This document shows, piece by piece, positions 24,280 through 35,650 of a stretch of DNA of 64,000 nt (position 1 is its first letter; each line of letters opens with the position of its first letter). The translations under genes were made by a program, and so were the position numbers. The DNA is from Colletes latitarsis (lineage: Eukaryota; Arthropoda; Insecta; Hymenoptera; Colletidae), in contig NC_135137.1 in NCBI RefSeq assembly GCF_051014445.1, positions 26,785,501-26,849,500 of the forward strand, in the 5' to 3' direction. The notes below the pieces were generated by a model. It was given only the letters and a program-made list of their open reading frames with translations, had not been told where the DNA came from and made no database searches.

Positions 24280-24800
24280 AGTTTTGTTACAAACGTGTCA
24301 ATCTTATTCATAACTACAATAGAACCCACAAAGAAGCTCGTGTCGCATGGATCGACGTTTGCGAGTAGAATTTCTGTTCAGCAGGGCGGAGTGGCGCCTG
24401 TATGCGTCCATCTGCCGCGTGTCCACCTTAATTCAAATGGTCGTTGGAAACACGACACCCCTGCGACGTTAACGTAGGATCGGGGAAGAGCGATTTCGAG
24501 GGCAGACCTCCATCGATCCGGGAAAACCTCGTCAAAAGAGATTCTCGGGATGCTGTTCATCGGAAGTTCATGATCGAAAGGGCTGAATGACTCTTTGAGG
24601 ATAGAGGATGAAAGTGCTTCTTCGGTTCGATCTCCTTTCTTTCATTGGTTCTATGAACGGAACTTTGAAACAGAGTCTCTCGATTCACGTACCGAAACAT
24701 TTTACGAGGCGTAATTACCACAGAGTGAATTGAACTTTTTATAAAAACTGTACGGAACGTCGCGACGCAACAGAGTGACTGTTGAAAGTCTTGATAAACG
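24280..24800. other. GC-richer unique island
   Basis: GC-richer sequence just right of the composite X element. Two short frames (66 codons +, 60 codons -) overlap and have no recognisable family. Confidence 0.35.
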
Positions 24801-25770
24801 TGTTTCTGGAATTATCAATCTTTTAATTTACTCGCTATTCACGTAACCGTTAAGAAGAAATTTAATTGTATTAAATCTAATTTAATTTAATGCTATTTAG
24901 AATATGCTAGTGAATGTGTTTCTTAAATTTGAAATTAAAATATACTTTACTTTTAAGTAAATGGTATACCTGTATTAAACATAACAACGATCTATAAAAA
25001 TTGGGGCAATTAAGTGTATAATTAAAGAGATAAGAAAATAATATGGATATATGTCAAAATGTAAAATTTTACGTATAATATTAAAATAATTACAATGTTT
25101 CACAAATTCAAAGTAAAGATTATGGTGTCTCAAAGAGAGACGTAAATTACGAAATCAAGTGTTTTCCTTTCTGTCGACAAGATATAAGCATCAGGATGTC
25201 AATTATGGAAAAATTATCTTGTTTTTAAATTGAATTCGCATTTCATAAATAATCATTTACGGAATTTTTATATGTTTTTTGAATTTATAACGAGCTTTAT
25301 AACTTTTGTACTATTTTACTTTTATTTCCTTCTTTAATGTCTTTACTGCACAGAGTTGAGGTACAACTAAATACTGTTTTTGACTTCAAACATACATTAC
25401 ATACATATATGCATACGAAAGCTCGTTGAATTTCCAATAGATCCTTTAAATATCTTTCCAGCGATACAGTCATTCTAAAGAAATTCAATTTAGTATGTAA
25501 AACATAGTCCACAATAAATGTTAGCTAGTATTCAATTTGGTAAACATTCCATTAAGTTACTTCAGTACTGCTTGGAGTTAATATGGAAGAATTTAGCCAT
25601 AAAAATAGTAGGTCATTTTTGTGAATTACACAAAATATACTGTGTTAGTTTATTGTTATATACGTAAGGGTAACCTGATTTCTATTGCTCTCTGTTTTAT
25701 AGACAATATTACAGGTCTGTTTTTGAAATTGAATAATATTGATAGCACAAATTGGAAAGAAAAATCTCAA
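24801..25770. other. AT-rich spacer, nothing recognised
   Basis: AT-rich, no gene or repeat supported. Confidence 0.5.
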
Positions 25771-25776
25771 TCTTAA

Positions 25777-25947
25777 TACGTTGACTGTTATAGTGATTAT
25801 TGATAATCGATATTTTAAACGTACAACATCTTGCAATATTGTTTACAGTGAAAGAACCCTAATACTTGTAAAATTGTGAATTATTGTAATTTGAACAAAT
25901 GTCGAGGATATCTTTGGACATGGAGAATTGGCGTTGCAGTCAACGTG
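25777..25947. mobile_element. TTAA-flanked MITE (piggyBac type)
   Basis: A 171-bp element between TTAA at 25773-25776 and 25948-25951. Ends: TACGTTGACTGTTATAG on the left and, inward from the right, CACGTTGACTGCAACG. Same family as 4352-4592 by the shared CACGTTGACTG end. Confidence 0.65.
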
Positions 25948-26037
25948 TTAATAATAGTTCTTTTATTGTGACTAATAATAAAATATTCAATTTTGCCACA
26001 TAAAATATCTCCTTCGATTTAAAGAATCTGTTTTTTG

Positions 26038-26431
26038 GGAAAACCACCCTGGGAAAAATTTTAATAGGAGGTTCTAGAGGCCAAAATAAGACGAAAATCA
26101 AGAATACCAATTTGTTGATTGAGGCTTCGTTAAAAAGTTATTAACGTTTAAAGTTCCATCTGTAGAACAGCTGCGTGCATGCGATAGTGGTTCTCACTCA
26201 ACATGAGAAACTCTACTTAGTGATATATCGACCGCCATATAGTTTTATGAGTGAGAACCACTATCGCGCGTACGCAGCTGTTTGCAGATTGCCGTTCTAC
26301 AGGCAGAACTTTAAACGATAATAACTTTTTATCGAAGTCTGAATCAACAAATTGGCATTCTTGATTTTCGTCTTATTTTGACTTCTAGAATCTCCCATTA
26401 CAATTTTCCCCAGGGTTTTCCGAACACCCTG
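26038..26431. mobile_element. Short palindromic X-family MITE
   Basis: Two arms of about 180 bp match in inverted orientation, as in the copy at 1179-1593, with GATAGTGGTTCTCACTCA and AACCACTATCGCGCG facing each other across a loop. The right end CGAACACCCTG is followed by TA; the left terminus is eroded (starts at about CCACCCTGGG). Judged by the asymmetric loop, it lies in the opposite orientation to the 1179 copy. Confidence 0.85.
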
Positions 26432-27870
26432 TATATACAGCCTGAAAGGCAGAATATCCCCATTTCACAATTTTCTACTATATCAGTGTGTCTTTTATAC
26501 CATAAAAAGAATATTTTACTGTGTACACTTTACCATCTTTTCACTTCGTTCCTCCATCCAGACTTAACCCGCTACATTATCGATTTGAAAGTCATCTGCT
26601 TGGTTTCCTTATTCACTTTTAAGCTTAGTTCGTTAAAACTGAAAGGTGTATTCGCCTCACATTTCAGTTATATTTAAAGTTCACGCGGTCATTTCTTTGT
26701 GAAAATCTCAGTGATTCTACGCGTTTGTTGAATACTTGAAAAATTACCCATTTCGCATTAAGCGACTTCCGTTTTTATATTTTCTACTTTGAACTCGTTT
26801 CAATGCGAATTTATTTGACTCGAATTTCATTAGATTTTCACATCGTCAATAATGTATATCTCGTTTCTTTTTCATTTTGATTAAAAAAAATGCGAAAGAA
26901 AATCTCTCGTTAAACATTGCACAATAGTTATTGTAAAAAAATAATACAGATTACATAAATGCACGTAATTTTAAAGATTTATGTTCCATTTTCAAATATT
27001 CATAATTACATCTTAATATTTAACCTTCTTTTATTTGTTTGTTTATTTGTTATAAGCGATCATTAAATGTTTTCATATTATTCTTTCAGAGCTTAAAGAA
27101 TATATTAATAATACAGAGTAAGGTTACACATGTTTTCACTTGAGTTCATTATCACTTATGTTATTTTTAATTTTTATATTTTTCCTGCAACTATGAAAAT
27201 CATTACATTCAGAAGTGATATGTTTTATACTGAACACACCGTAACAAAATTATGTTATTGGACCTATTTGTGTCATAGATTGAAGAGTTTTGAACCATTC
27301 AAATAATATTTTAAATACAAAATTTTAATTTAATGAAATCCTTTCTCAAGTTACAAATATAAATGATAAAAGAAAGTAAAAGAAAAACAAAAAAGTGCTT
27401 CAGAATACCGTTTAATTTAATTTTGTTATTTTGTATAAGATCGTTACCATACTACGTGTATAAGTATCGCTATAGTTTTCAAAGTAACAGAAATTGAATA
27501 AAGCTCATGGTAAAAGTATAATCGGTCCACAAAAACATACACGAAGACGAAAATCTATCAACTATCCTGAGAAATACCTAAGAAAAATTCTAATTTACTG
27601 AAAAAATAAAAAATACTAATGTAATATAATGAAAAGGAAACAGTAATAGACTAAAATCAATATGAAAAAATGTAAAACTTAAATACTGTTATATACAAGA
27701 TAGAATGTAAGTAAATAATTATACATAATTGTATATTTATTCAATGTATATAAAATTTACAGTAATTTATATAAACGTTTCATAAAATTTTCTTGAATAT
27801 AATTCTTCTTAATATAGAGGGTTGTATGAATTCGTTAATAAACTTCTGCAACAAATTTTACTTCTGTATA
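26432..27870. other. AT-rich spacer, nothing recognised
   Basis: AT-rich sequence; no supported feature. Confidence 0.5.
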
Positions 27871-28161
27871 CAGGATATTCGGCCACCCCTGAGAAAAATT
27901 TTAATGGGGAATTTTAGAGGCCAAAATAAGACGAAAATCAAGAATACCAATTTGTTGATTGAGTCTTCGTTAAAAAGTTATTAACGTTTAAAGTTGCGCC
28001 TGTAGAACAGCAATCTGCGACCAGCTGCGTGTATGCGACTTTAAACTTTAATAACTTTTTAACGGAGCCTCCATCGACAAATTGGTATTCTTGATTTTCG
28101 TCTTATTTTGGCCTCTAGAATCGTCCATTAAAATTTTTCCCAGAGATGGCCGAACACTCTG
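27871..28161. mobile_element. Short X-family MITE, one arm shortened
   Basis: A 291-bp copy between TA at 27869-27870 and 28162-28163, ends CAGGATATTCGGCC and CGAACACTCTG. The palindrome centre has been lost: after CAGCTGCGTGTATGCGA the sequence returns directly to ACTTTAAACTTTAATAACT. Confidence 0.86.
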
Positions 28162-28163
28162 TA

Positions 28164-30930
28164 TAATTCTTGCTGTATATTAAATGTTATAAATATAACC
28201 GACGGTCGTTAATAATTTTCAATGCGACGAAATATTAAATAAATTAATTTAAAAAACTCATGCTGCTCAATGTTTTTAAGATACACCAAACAATAAGAAT
28301 ATACTATTAATATAAAATAAATCGTCTTACATTATTTCGAGTTACCTGTTTTATTCTTCCAATTTGTGACAACCGTGATATTTAGCGTTTGAGAAAACCA
28401 AAAGAACAGTGTTCATTCGAGTCTGGGTGAAACACTCGTGTACTTCGAATCAGTGAACAATTGTGTTCTTATCAATGTTATCAGAGCGACTGACATTCTC
28501 CTGCTGTCTCCAAATGATAAATGTCGCAGACTACACATAACTTTTTCTCACCACATTTCGAACTCTGCTTTCTCGACTTTCTTTCAAACACCTTGCACAC
28601 ACTTTCAGTCCATTTGCATTCATTTTTATCCACAAAAAAGTACCACCAGTTTAATATTTCCGACCGTACAAGTCGTGCAATAATCATGGATTGAAAAATC
28701 ACGCTTACGAATTTATTTTAACAAATTTCGTAACATTTATTAATATTTGTTACCATAAAATTTGAACAATAGTGCATTTCTGCAAAGTACGGACTTTCAG
28801 CTCGTATACATTTTCAGACATTACTTGCATTTATAAATACAATTCATACGAATATATGCTTTGATTTATACGCTTGTCCAAAAACATTAATGAATTATAT
28901 TCTCAGAAATATTTTCTATTAATATCCCGCGTATATTTGCTGTTACAGGATATGAGTAAAATCAATATTCCGTTTCGTTGCTCGTTTTACTCTGTTCGCA
29001 TAAATATATTTTTCTGGTGACTTTTATTTTACCCCCTTTTTTCCATTCAATAAACTTTTACGAATAATTATTATTACATCGATCGTACGCATGTAAATTT
29101 CCATGCGACACGACAAAATATCGTCTGAAATAATACTCACTGTCAAAAGAATTTAACTATAGAATAACACTCGTATGAAATTAAAAGTATGTAGTGCTGT
29201 TGTTAATAAAAAAAAAGTACCAATATCATTATTAAAGCATGCTGCATAATTGCAATTATCTTTTAAAACTAGATTTAAGAATAGAATTTCACCTAGACTT
29301 TGTTTCTTTCCACACTTTACTTTTTTTAATCATATTGCATAATTATCGACGATTAATATGTAATAAATTTTTTCTGTAGACGAATGTTTACTTTAAAAGT
29401 ATAATAGGAACTTGTGCAATAAAAGCCATAAATGCAAAAAATAAAGTAAAACAATTTTTATCTTTGAAACGACGTATGATACCAGATATAAAAAGTATAT
29501 TCTGTTTCATTCACATTTCATAACGTACAAAATGCTTCTCTGCTCATAGAAATATGTATTTGAAAATTTCATCGAAACGTTCGAACGAAATGTCGATTGA
29601 TTAACAATCAAACCTACTCTGCTTATCATCGCGCTATTTTATTTTAACTCCGATATATTTCGATGTCGCTTTTTGACTGTGCTTTTCAGTTTCTATGAAA
29701 ATTCCAATTTCATTAATTTAATTAATTTCGTGGAAAAAGTGATCGCTCTATCAATCATCGCAACGTCCAACAAATTTTTATCGATATTTTAAATAATAGG
29801 AACACAGGCTATCAAAGACACGACCAAAATATAAAATAAATAAGAATTCTATAGAATAAAATTTAAATTGTATACTCCATAGTAAAAATTAATGTTAATT
29901 TTCGTCTGAAATATTCTGTATTAAATCCAAGAACTATTTCAGATTCAATTTCAATTAAATCAAAAAAAGTTCGATTCAAATCATTTAGGATAATAATATA
30001 ATTAAAAATAATATATAAACAGAAAGAATTAATACAGAAAATTTTGTATATATTTTTATAAGTATAATTCTATTAGAGAAAATCCTTTGATTAATAAAAT
30101 TACTGAAAATAGTATATACTTCGTAACAAATTGAGCAATTGGTCGAATTAATACTAATATTGTAATTTATGAGCAAATATGACAGCAAGAATCATAGAGG
30201 TGTATGTTAGAGAATAAGAAATTGGGTAATATCATAAGTTTACACTCAAATGACACTTTAAAATATCTACAAGACACGGAAAATTCATTTTCTCAAAATG
30301 TGTTATGTTTCTACTATGATTTTAAAATTAAAAATGATATAGGTGACATAATGAATTTAAATGGGAATATAAAGAACCTGATGACAAAAACTTTAATGGA
30401 ATTTTAAACAAAAAAGAAAATCAACAAAACTAAGACAAATCGATGGAAACAACTACTAGTTGATGCAGAGGTTGATTAAGTAGATATAATTTTTAAAAAA
30501 TATATGAAATACGAAGGAAGTAATAATGGTCACACTGTGTAACATAATAACTGTTTTTGTAAAGGAATAGTACAAAATGCATATTTGCATATTTTTCGAT
30601 CGAAAATAATTTTGCATTTTTTTACCATTATACATTAAATGTCTTTATTGGAATGAAATTTCGTTATTTACTTTCTTATACGTATAAATAAACTAAGAGT
30701 AGATATTTTTATGATTTTGTTGTTTCTTCGAATTCCTTATATATTTTAGTTTGTTGAATGATACCGAAACGTATTAATGTAAAATATTTGTAACATGAAA
30801 ATAGATAAAAACATTTTGATAAAATAGCGCATACGTGCAGATATTTTTCAAATTTCGAGAGACTTTAATGCCGATAAAATACGAAAGAAAAAAATTACCA
30901 GCGTTTCTTTAAATTTGACATTTACGTGAA
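28164..30930. other. AT-rich spacer, nothing recognised
   Basis: About 2.8 kb of AT-rich sequence. A slightly GC-richer patch at 28380-28690 has two overlapping frames of 73-81 codons without motifs. A 67-codon frame at 30204-30407 also has no recognisable family. Confidence 0.45.
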
Positions 30931-30969
30931 CAAAACTGTCCATCTTTAAAATACATTCCTAGGCAATTT

Positions 30970-31226
30970 TCGTTTATAGTAAACGTTTTAGTGCTGCGTT
31001 TGGATACACAAGTTGCTTTGTAGAAAAAATACCAACATCATTTGTGTTTTCCATTTAGAATAAAAACGCGCAACTTTGTGAAAAGTACTCAATATTTGCA
31101 TCGGTTTATTGGTAACGTGAAACGCAATTATTGTCTCTAAAATATAATACAAATAATGTTGGTACCTCTTCTACAGAGACAATTTGTGTATCCAAATACA
31201 GCACTAAAACGTTTACTATAAAAGAA
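30970..31226. mobile_element. MITE with ~80-bp inverted repeats
   Basis: The left arm from about 30972 (TAGTAAACGTTTTAGTGCTG, TTTGGATACACAA, ACCAACATCATTTGT) matches the reverse complement of 31150-31226 (ACAAATAATGTTGGTACC, TGTGTATCCAAATACAG, AAACGTTTACTATA). Between them are about 100 bp of unique sequence. The right terminal repeat leads directly into the 50-bp satellite that starts at 31195. Confidence 0.82.
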
Positions 31227-32262
31227 ACGTTTTTTCCTTTTTCAAATGCAGCACTAAAACGTTTATTACAAAAGAAACGTTGTTTTCCTTTTCAAATTCA
31301 GCACTAAAACGTTTACTATAAAAGAAACGTTGTTTTCTTCTTCAAATACAGCACGAAAACGTTTACTATAAAACAAACGTTGTTTTCTTTTTTAAATACA
31401 GCACTAAAATGTTTAGTATAAAAGAAACGTTTTTTTCCTTTTCAAATACAGCACTAAATTGTTTACTATAAAAGAAACGTTGTTTTCTTTTTTAAATACA
31501 GCACTAAAATGTTTAGTATAAAACAAACGTTGTTTTCCTTTTTAAATACAGCACTAAAACGTTTACTATAAAAGAAACGTTGTTTTCTTCTTCAAATACA
31601 GCACGAAAACGTTTACTATAAAACAAACGTTGTTTTCTTTTTTAAATACAGCACTAAAATGTTTAGTATAAAAGAAACATTTTTTTCTTTTTCAAATACA
31701 GCACTAAAACGTTTACTATATAAGAAACGTTGTTTTCTTTTTCAAATACAGCACTAAAACGTTTACTATAAAACAAACGTTGTTTTCTTTTTTAAATACA
31801 GCACTAAAATGTTTAGTATAAAAGAAACGTTTTTTTCGTCTTCAAATACAGCACTAAAACGTTTACTATAAAAGAAACGTTGTTTTCTTCTTCAAATACA
31901 GCACGAAAACGTTTACTATAAAACAAACGTTGTTTTCTTTTTTTAATACAGCACTAAAATGTTTAGTATAAAAGAAACGTTTTTTTCTTCTTCAAATTCA
32001 GCACTAAAACGTTTACTATATAAGAAACGTTGTTTTCCTTTTCAAACACAGCACTAAAACGTTTACTATAAAAGAAACGTTGTTTTCTTCTTCAAATGCA
32101 GCACTAAAACATTTACTATAAAAGAAACGTTGTTTTCCTTTTCAAATACAGCACTAAAATGTTTACTATAAAAGAAACGTTGTTTTCCTTTTCAAATACA
32201 GCACTAAATTGTTTACTATAAAAGAAACGTTGTTTTCTTCTTCAAATGCAGCATTAAAACGC
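31195..32262 (+). repeat. 50-bp satellite array, 22 copies
   Basis: GCACTAAAACGTTTACTATA plus AAAGAAACGTTGTTTTC and a short AT-rich link repeats with an invariant 50-bp period, every copy starting at 31201 plus a multiple of 50 up to 32251. Each unit contains two AACGTT palindromes. Variants recur as blocks: GCACGAAAAC is followed by an AAACAAACGT variant and then GTTTAGTATA at 31351, 31601 and 31901, showing duplication of blocks of five to six units. The unit equals the outer part of the right terminal repeat of the MITE at 30970-31226. Confidence 0.95.
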
Positions 32263-32269
32263 TTTACCT

Positions 32270-32800
32270 TTTATAGTAAACGTTTTAATGCTGCATTTGA
32301 AAAAGGAAAACAACGTTTCTTTTATAGTAAACGTTTTAGTACAGCATTTGAAAAACGTTTCTTTTATAGTAAACGTTTTAATGCTGCATTTGAAAAAGGA
32401 AAACAACGTTTCTTTTATAGTAAACGTTTTAGTACAGCATTTGAAAAACGTTTCTTTTATAGCAAACGTTTTATTGCTCCATTTGAAAAATGTTTCTTTT
32501 ATAGAAACATTTTAGTGCTGCATTAGAAAAAGAAAAAGACGTTTCTTTAATAATAAACGTTTTAGTCCTGCATTTGAAAAACATTTCTTTTATAGTAAAC
32601 GTTTTAGTGTTACATTTGAAAAAGAAAAAGTCGTTTCTTTAATAATAAACGTTTTAGTCCTACATTTGAAAGACGTTTCTTTTATAATAAACGTTTTAGT
32701 GCTGCATTTGGAAAAGAAAAAGACTTTTCTTTTATAATAAACGTTTCAGTGCTGCATTTGAAAAACGTTTCTTTGATAGTAAATGTTTTTATTCCAAATG
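32270..32800 (-). repeat. Inverted arm of the 50-bp satellite
   Basis: From about 32270 the same unit runs in the opposite orientation (TATAGTAAACGTTTTAATGC). Here unit lengths alternate between 51 and 42 bp (gtttta starts at 32282, 32333, 32375, 32426 and 32468), a 93-bp higher-order repeat, before degrading to about 32800. A repeat-made open frame of 105 codons (32209-32526) spans the turn and is not a gene. Confidence 0.93.
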
Positions 32801-32869
32801 GATTGAGATCAGAAAATTTGCTGTTTCTTTGATCGTAAAAGAAAAGTAGAATTTTCACGGGACACTCTG

Positions 32870-33340
32870 TATCGTACGACTGGCTAAATCTCTGAGAGGC
32901 GAACGAGTTTGAAACGCAGCTCTTCCGCTCTAAGGACTCTTATCGTGGAACAGCCGGTAGAATAAGAAGACGGCTGCATGTGCAACGGGCACGATGCACC
33001 GTGGGAGGGCGCAGCAACTTTTATTGCATCCGCAATAAAACAGCTCGGCGGAGTTGCTCGTGATTCGCCGATCGTGTCGCAAGACACACGCCGAGAAAAA
33101 CCGCTCTTTCGAAATGCACATTACGTGGAAATAATTCATGCAAAAGTACCGCTACGGGCGCAACCTCGCCTTCGGACTAGCGTGCAAGAAAATTCACCGC
33201 AGCCAATTAAAGGAATGCACGTGCAAGTTTCGTTCGTAATTAAACTTTCCGATACAGAAACATCGATATTTTCTCCCTTTTTCCCCATTCGCCTTTAATT
33301 ACCAACGTGACTTACGTTACCGACAAGCGGACTTGAAATT
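32870..33340. other. GC-richer unique island
   Basis: A GC-rich segment directly right of the satellite, with a 106-codon frame on + (32978-33298) and 67- to 69-codon frames on -. No recognisable domain. The abrupt composition change at about 32870 follows a transposon-like end (GGGACACTCTG then TA). Confidence 0.4.
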
Positions 33341-33385
33341 CACTCGAAATTATGAAATTTTAGTTGCACGATGAAATGCCATTTT

Positions 33386-33598
33386 TGTTGAGATTGTGTT
33401 TGGTTCATTCTAAACAACTCTAAGCAACTCATTATTATTTCAACACATTTATTTCTATTTTAACCATAAACGTACATAGATATTTCTACACGTGTTCCCT
33501 CACAACCCCATTACACATTATTGGGCATTCTACCATGGGATTCCTCCTTATATCTCCGTTCCAACGCTACCAACTACGATCAGTAAAAATAACTGCAC
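33386..33598 (-). repeat. Dispersed repeat, paired with 63.6 kb
   Basis: Its reverse complement shares with 63612-63735 the strings GTAGTTGGTAGCGTTGGAAC, GGAGAT and TGAACCAAACA, plus ATAATGAGTTG, in the same order. The copies differ in length in the middle. It could be an old MITE or solo LTR; no coding capacity. Confidence 0.65.
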
Positions 33599-33937
33599 AA
33601 AAATTACAATCTGTTTAATTTTAGCACTTTGCTATTTTAGTACTTCTATTCTATAAATATTATGTCAAATTTACAAAATTGATTGGTCTTAATTGAAGAT
33701 AATATATTAAGAATGGAATTTCTAACTTAAGGAGCCTCTCTACTTTGTGGAATTAAAAAGATCGAATTTTATTTTACGTTTTCTTTTAGTATGTAGTCTC
33801 GAAAATATATCTATGAAATATTAAATTGAAATTCAGAAAACTAACGAAGTTATAGCCTGCTGAAATGTACCACGCGCAGGTATAACAACTGGACGTCTAA
33901 AAATCTAAAAATAAATTAAAAATCTATCGATTGTTAA

Positions 33938-34217
33938 CCCTTTGCACTCCGAATTATATTTGAAGTTTGTTATCAGCAGCTCCCAACGCTTTTAAGTGTT
34001 TTATTTGAAATGTACGTTAGCTAAAAAGTAGAGTAATTTAAACAAACAGAGGAACAAACAAATTCAATTAAATATCTGTTTTATTTACACTATTGTTGTA
34101 TTTTTTAATTTTCAAGTGTATGATATCTCTTTGATTTGGACTTGAAAAAATGTCAAATGGGACTCGACAAAGGAGCTCCTAAGATAAAAATTGATGTCGA
34201 CATAGGAGTGCAAAGGG
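33938..34217. mobile_element. TTAA MITE with CCCTTTGCACTCC ends
   Basis: A 280-bp element between TTAA at 33934-33937 and 34218-34221, with perfect 13-bp terminal inverted repeats CCCTTTGCACTCC. TTAA duplication and a CCC start are piggyBac-type hallmarks. No reading frame. Confidence 0.88.
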
Positions 34218-34686
34218 TTAATGATTGTTGGGTATGCCAACAAATTTGTAACTTACCTAAAAAGGACAAAAATACTCGATGAAATATTGACATGATGAAG
34301 TAATATAAAATAGATAAAATAAATAAATACTGATGTACAGAACTAATGGAAGTCCACGTAATAGAAATTAATTAAAGAAAAGTTTTTTCTTGATAATTAT
34401 TTCACCGTTTCGACCATAATGTGTATATAATAAAATATGTACCGTAATAAAAGCGAAGCGAGTGACATTGCAAAATAAAATAAAGAATGTATTACATATA
34501 CAGAAATACCTGAAGATTTTATTTAAGGATTAGAAAGAGAAATTATTAATCCTGACCTAAAATTCTTGTCGTTCACCGAACTAAAATTAATCGTTCCTAA
34601 AAAATATAAGAATTAAATGCCATTGTACAAAACATAAAATGATATTTTTGGGATAATAAAATTACATCGAACAAATAATCAAGTAT

Positions 34687-34895
34687 ACAAATATTTTATT
34701 CTAACTTTCGACCGTGATACTAAGGTCTTCGTTCGTAGAAATAATTGATGTAACCCTAAAATTATAGATTAGCATAACAATATGAATTCTCGTTTCTTTT
34801 TTTATTAATATTGTAACTATAATTCTAGGTTTGTGCCAATTATTTTTACGGACGAAGATCTTAGTGTCATGGTCGAAACCTAGAATAAAATGTTC
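34687..34895. mobile_element. Palindromic MITE
   Basis: Left arm 34691-34745 and right arm 34836-34891 are inverted copies of about 56 bp (AGGTCTTCGTTCGTAGAAAT against TTTTTACGGACGAAGATCTT, and TTTATTCTAACTTTCGACC against GGTCGAAACCTAGAATAAA). Confidence 0.75.
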
Positions 34896-35160
34896 GCAAA
34901 CTCGACTAATTCTCAAATAAATTATCTAATAATTTCTAATAATAATTAGAATTAAATAAAATAATACGTAAACAAAACTGTCCATCTTTAAAATACATTC
35001 GTAGGTAATTTTCGTTTATAGTAAACGTTTTAGTGCTACATTTGAAAAAGACCCAAGATCTTAGTGTCATGGTCGGAAGTTAGAATAAAATATTCGTAAA
35101 CTCGACTAATTCCCGAATAAATTATCTAATAATTTCTAATAATAATTAGAATTAAATAAA
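34853..35160. repeat. 110-bp direct repeat split by insert
   Basis: The right arm of the MITE plus its flank (34853-34965) is repeated at 35052-35160. Between them, 34967-35050 matches 30944-31005 (ACAAAACTGTCCATCTTTAA, TATAGTAAACGTTTTAGTGC), which is the left end and flank of the MITE that seeded the satellite. Confidence 0.8.
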
Positions 35161-35650
35161 CAAACTTTTCTAAAATAAATTGAAGCTGTCTATTAGGGAC
35201 AAAAATTAAATTTTCACGATTGTTTAGAAAGTGCAACAGAGTTTGAATCGTTTCGCTCATCAATGAAACGCCTGTACATTTGACAAACTTTCGAATTTCA
35301 ATATTTTCATTTAGGAATATATTTTTAACTCTATTCTTAATCATTTTCGATAGCTACGAATCTACAAGATACTTTTATTCAGTTTAATTGTCAAATACAA
35401 AATATACAAATGTTTTGTAATTGCCTTATAGATGAATACGTAAAGAATACTTTATTCAATTTCAATATTCAATGTATTTCTATCTAGATTAATAACGTTT
35501 TATTTGTTGTTTCTATTATTCACCATCTCACAGTTAAGATTTATAATTAACTATATCGTGACGAATAATGTAACTATAACTCCAGCCTCGAAGACTGTTA
35601 TTCGGTTAAATTTAAATTCTAGCATTTGATAATCTAGTAAATTAATTTAA

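Noticed and set aside
32209..32526. A 105-codon frame with repeated FYSKRF motifs
   Set aside because: It is translated satellite DNA. Unit lengths of 51 and 42 bp are multiples of three, so the frame stays open by arithmetic. Its start also lies in the opposite-orientation arm.
31195..32800. CRISPR-like regular array
   Set aside because: The whole 50-bp unit repeats with no unique spacers, the sequence is clearly eukaryotic, and no cas-like genes exist.
32861..32871. GGGACACTCTG then TA as the right end of an X-type element
   Set aside because: Only about 11 bases resemble a terminus and no matching left end or family interior lies upstream. Mentioned only as context for the adjacent island.
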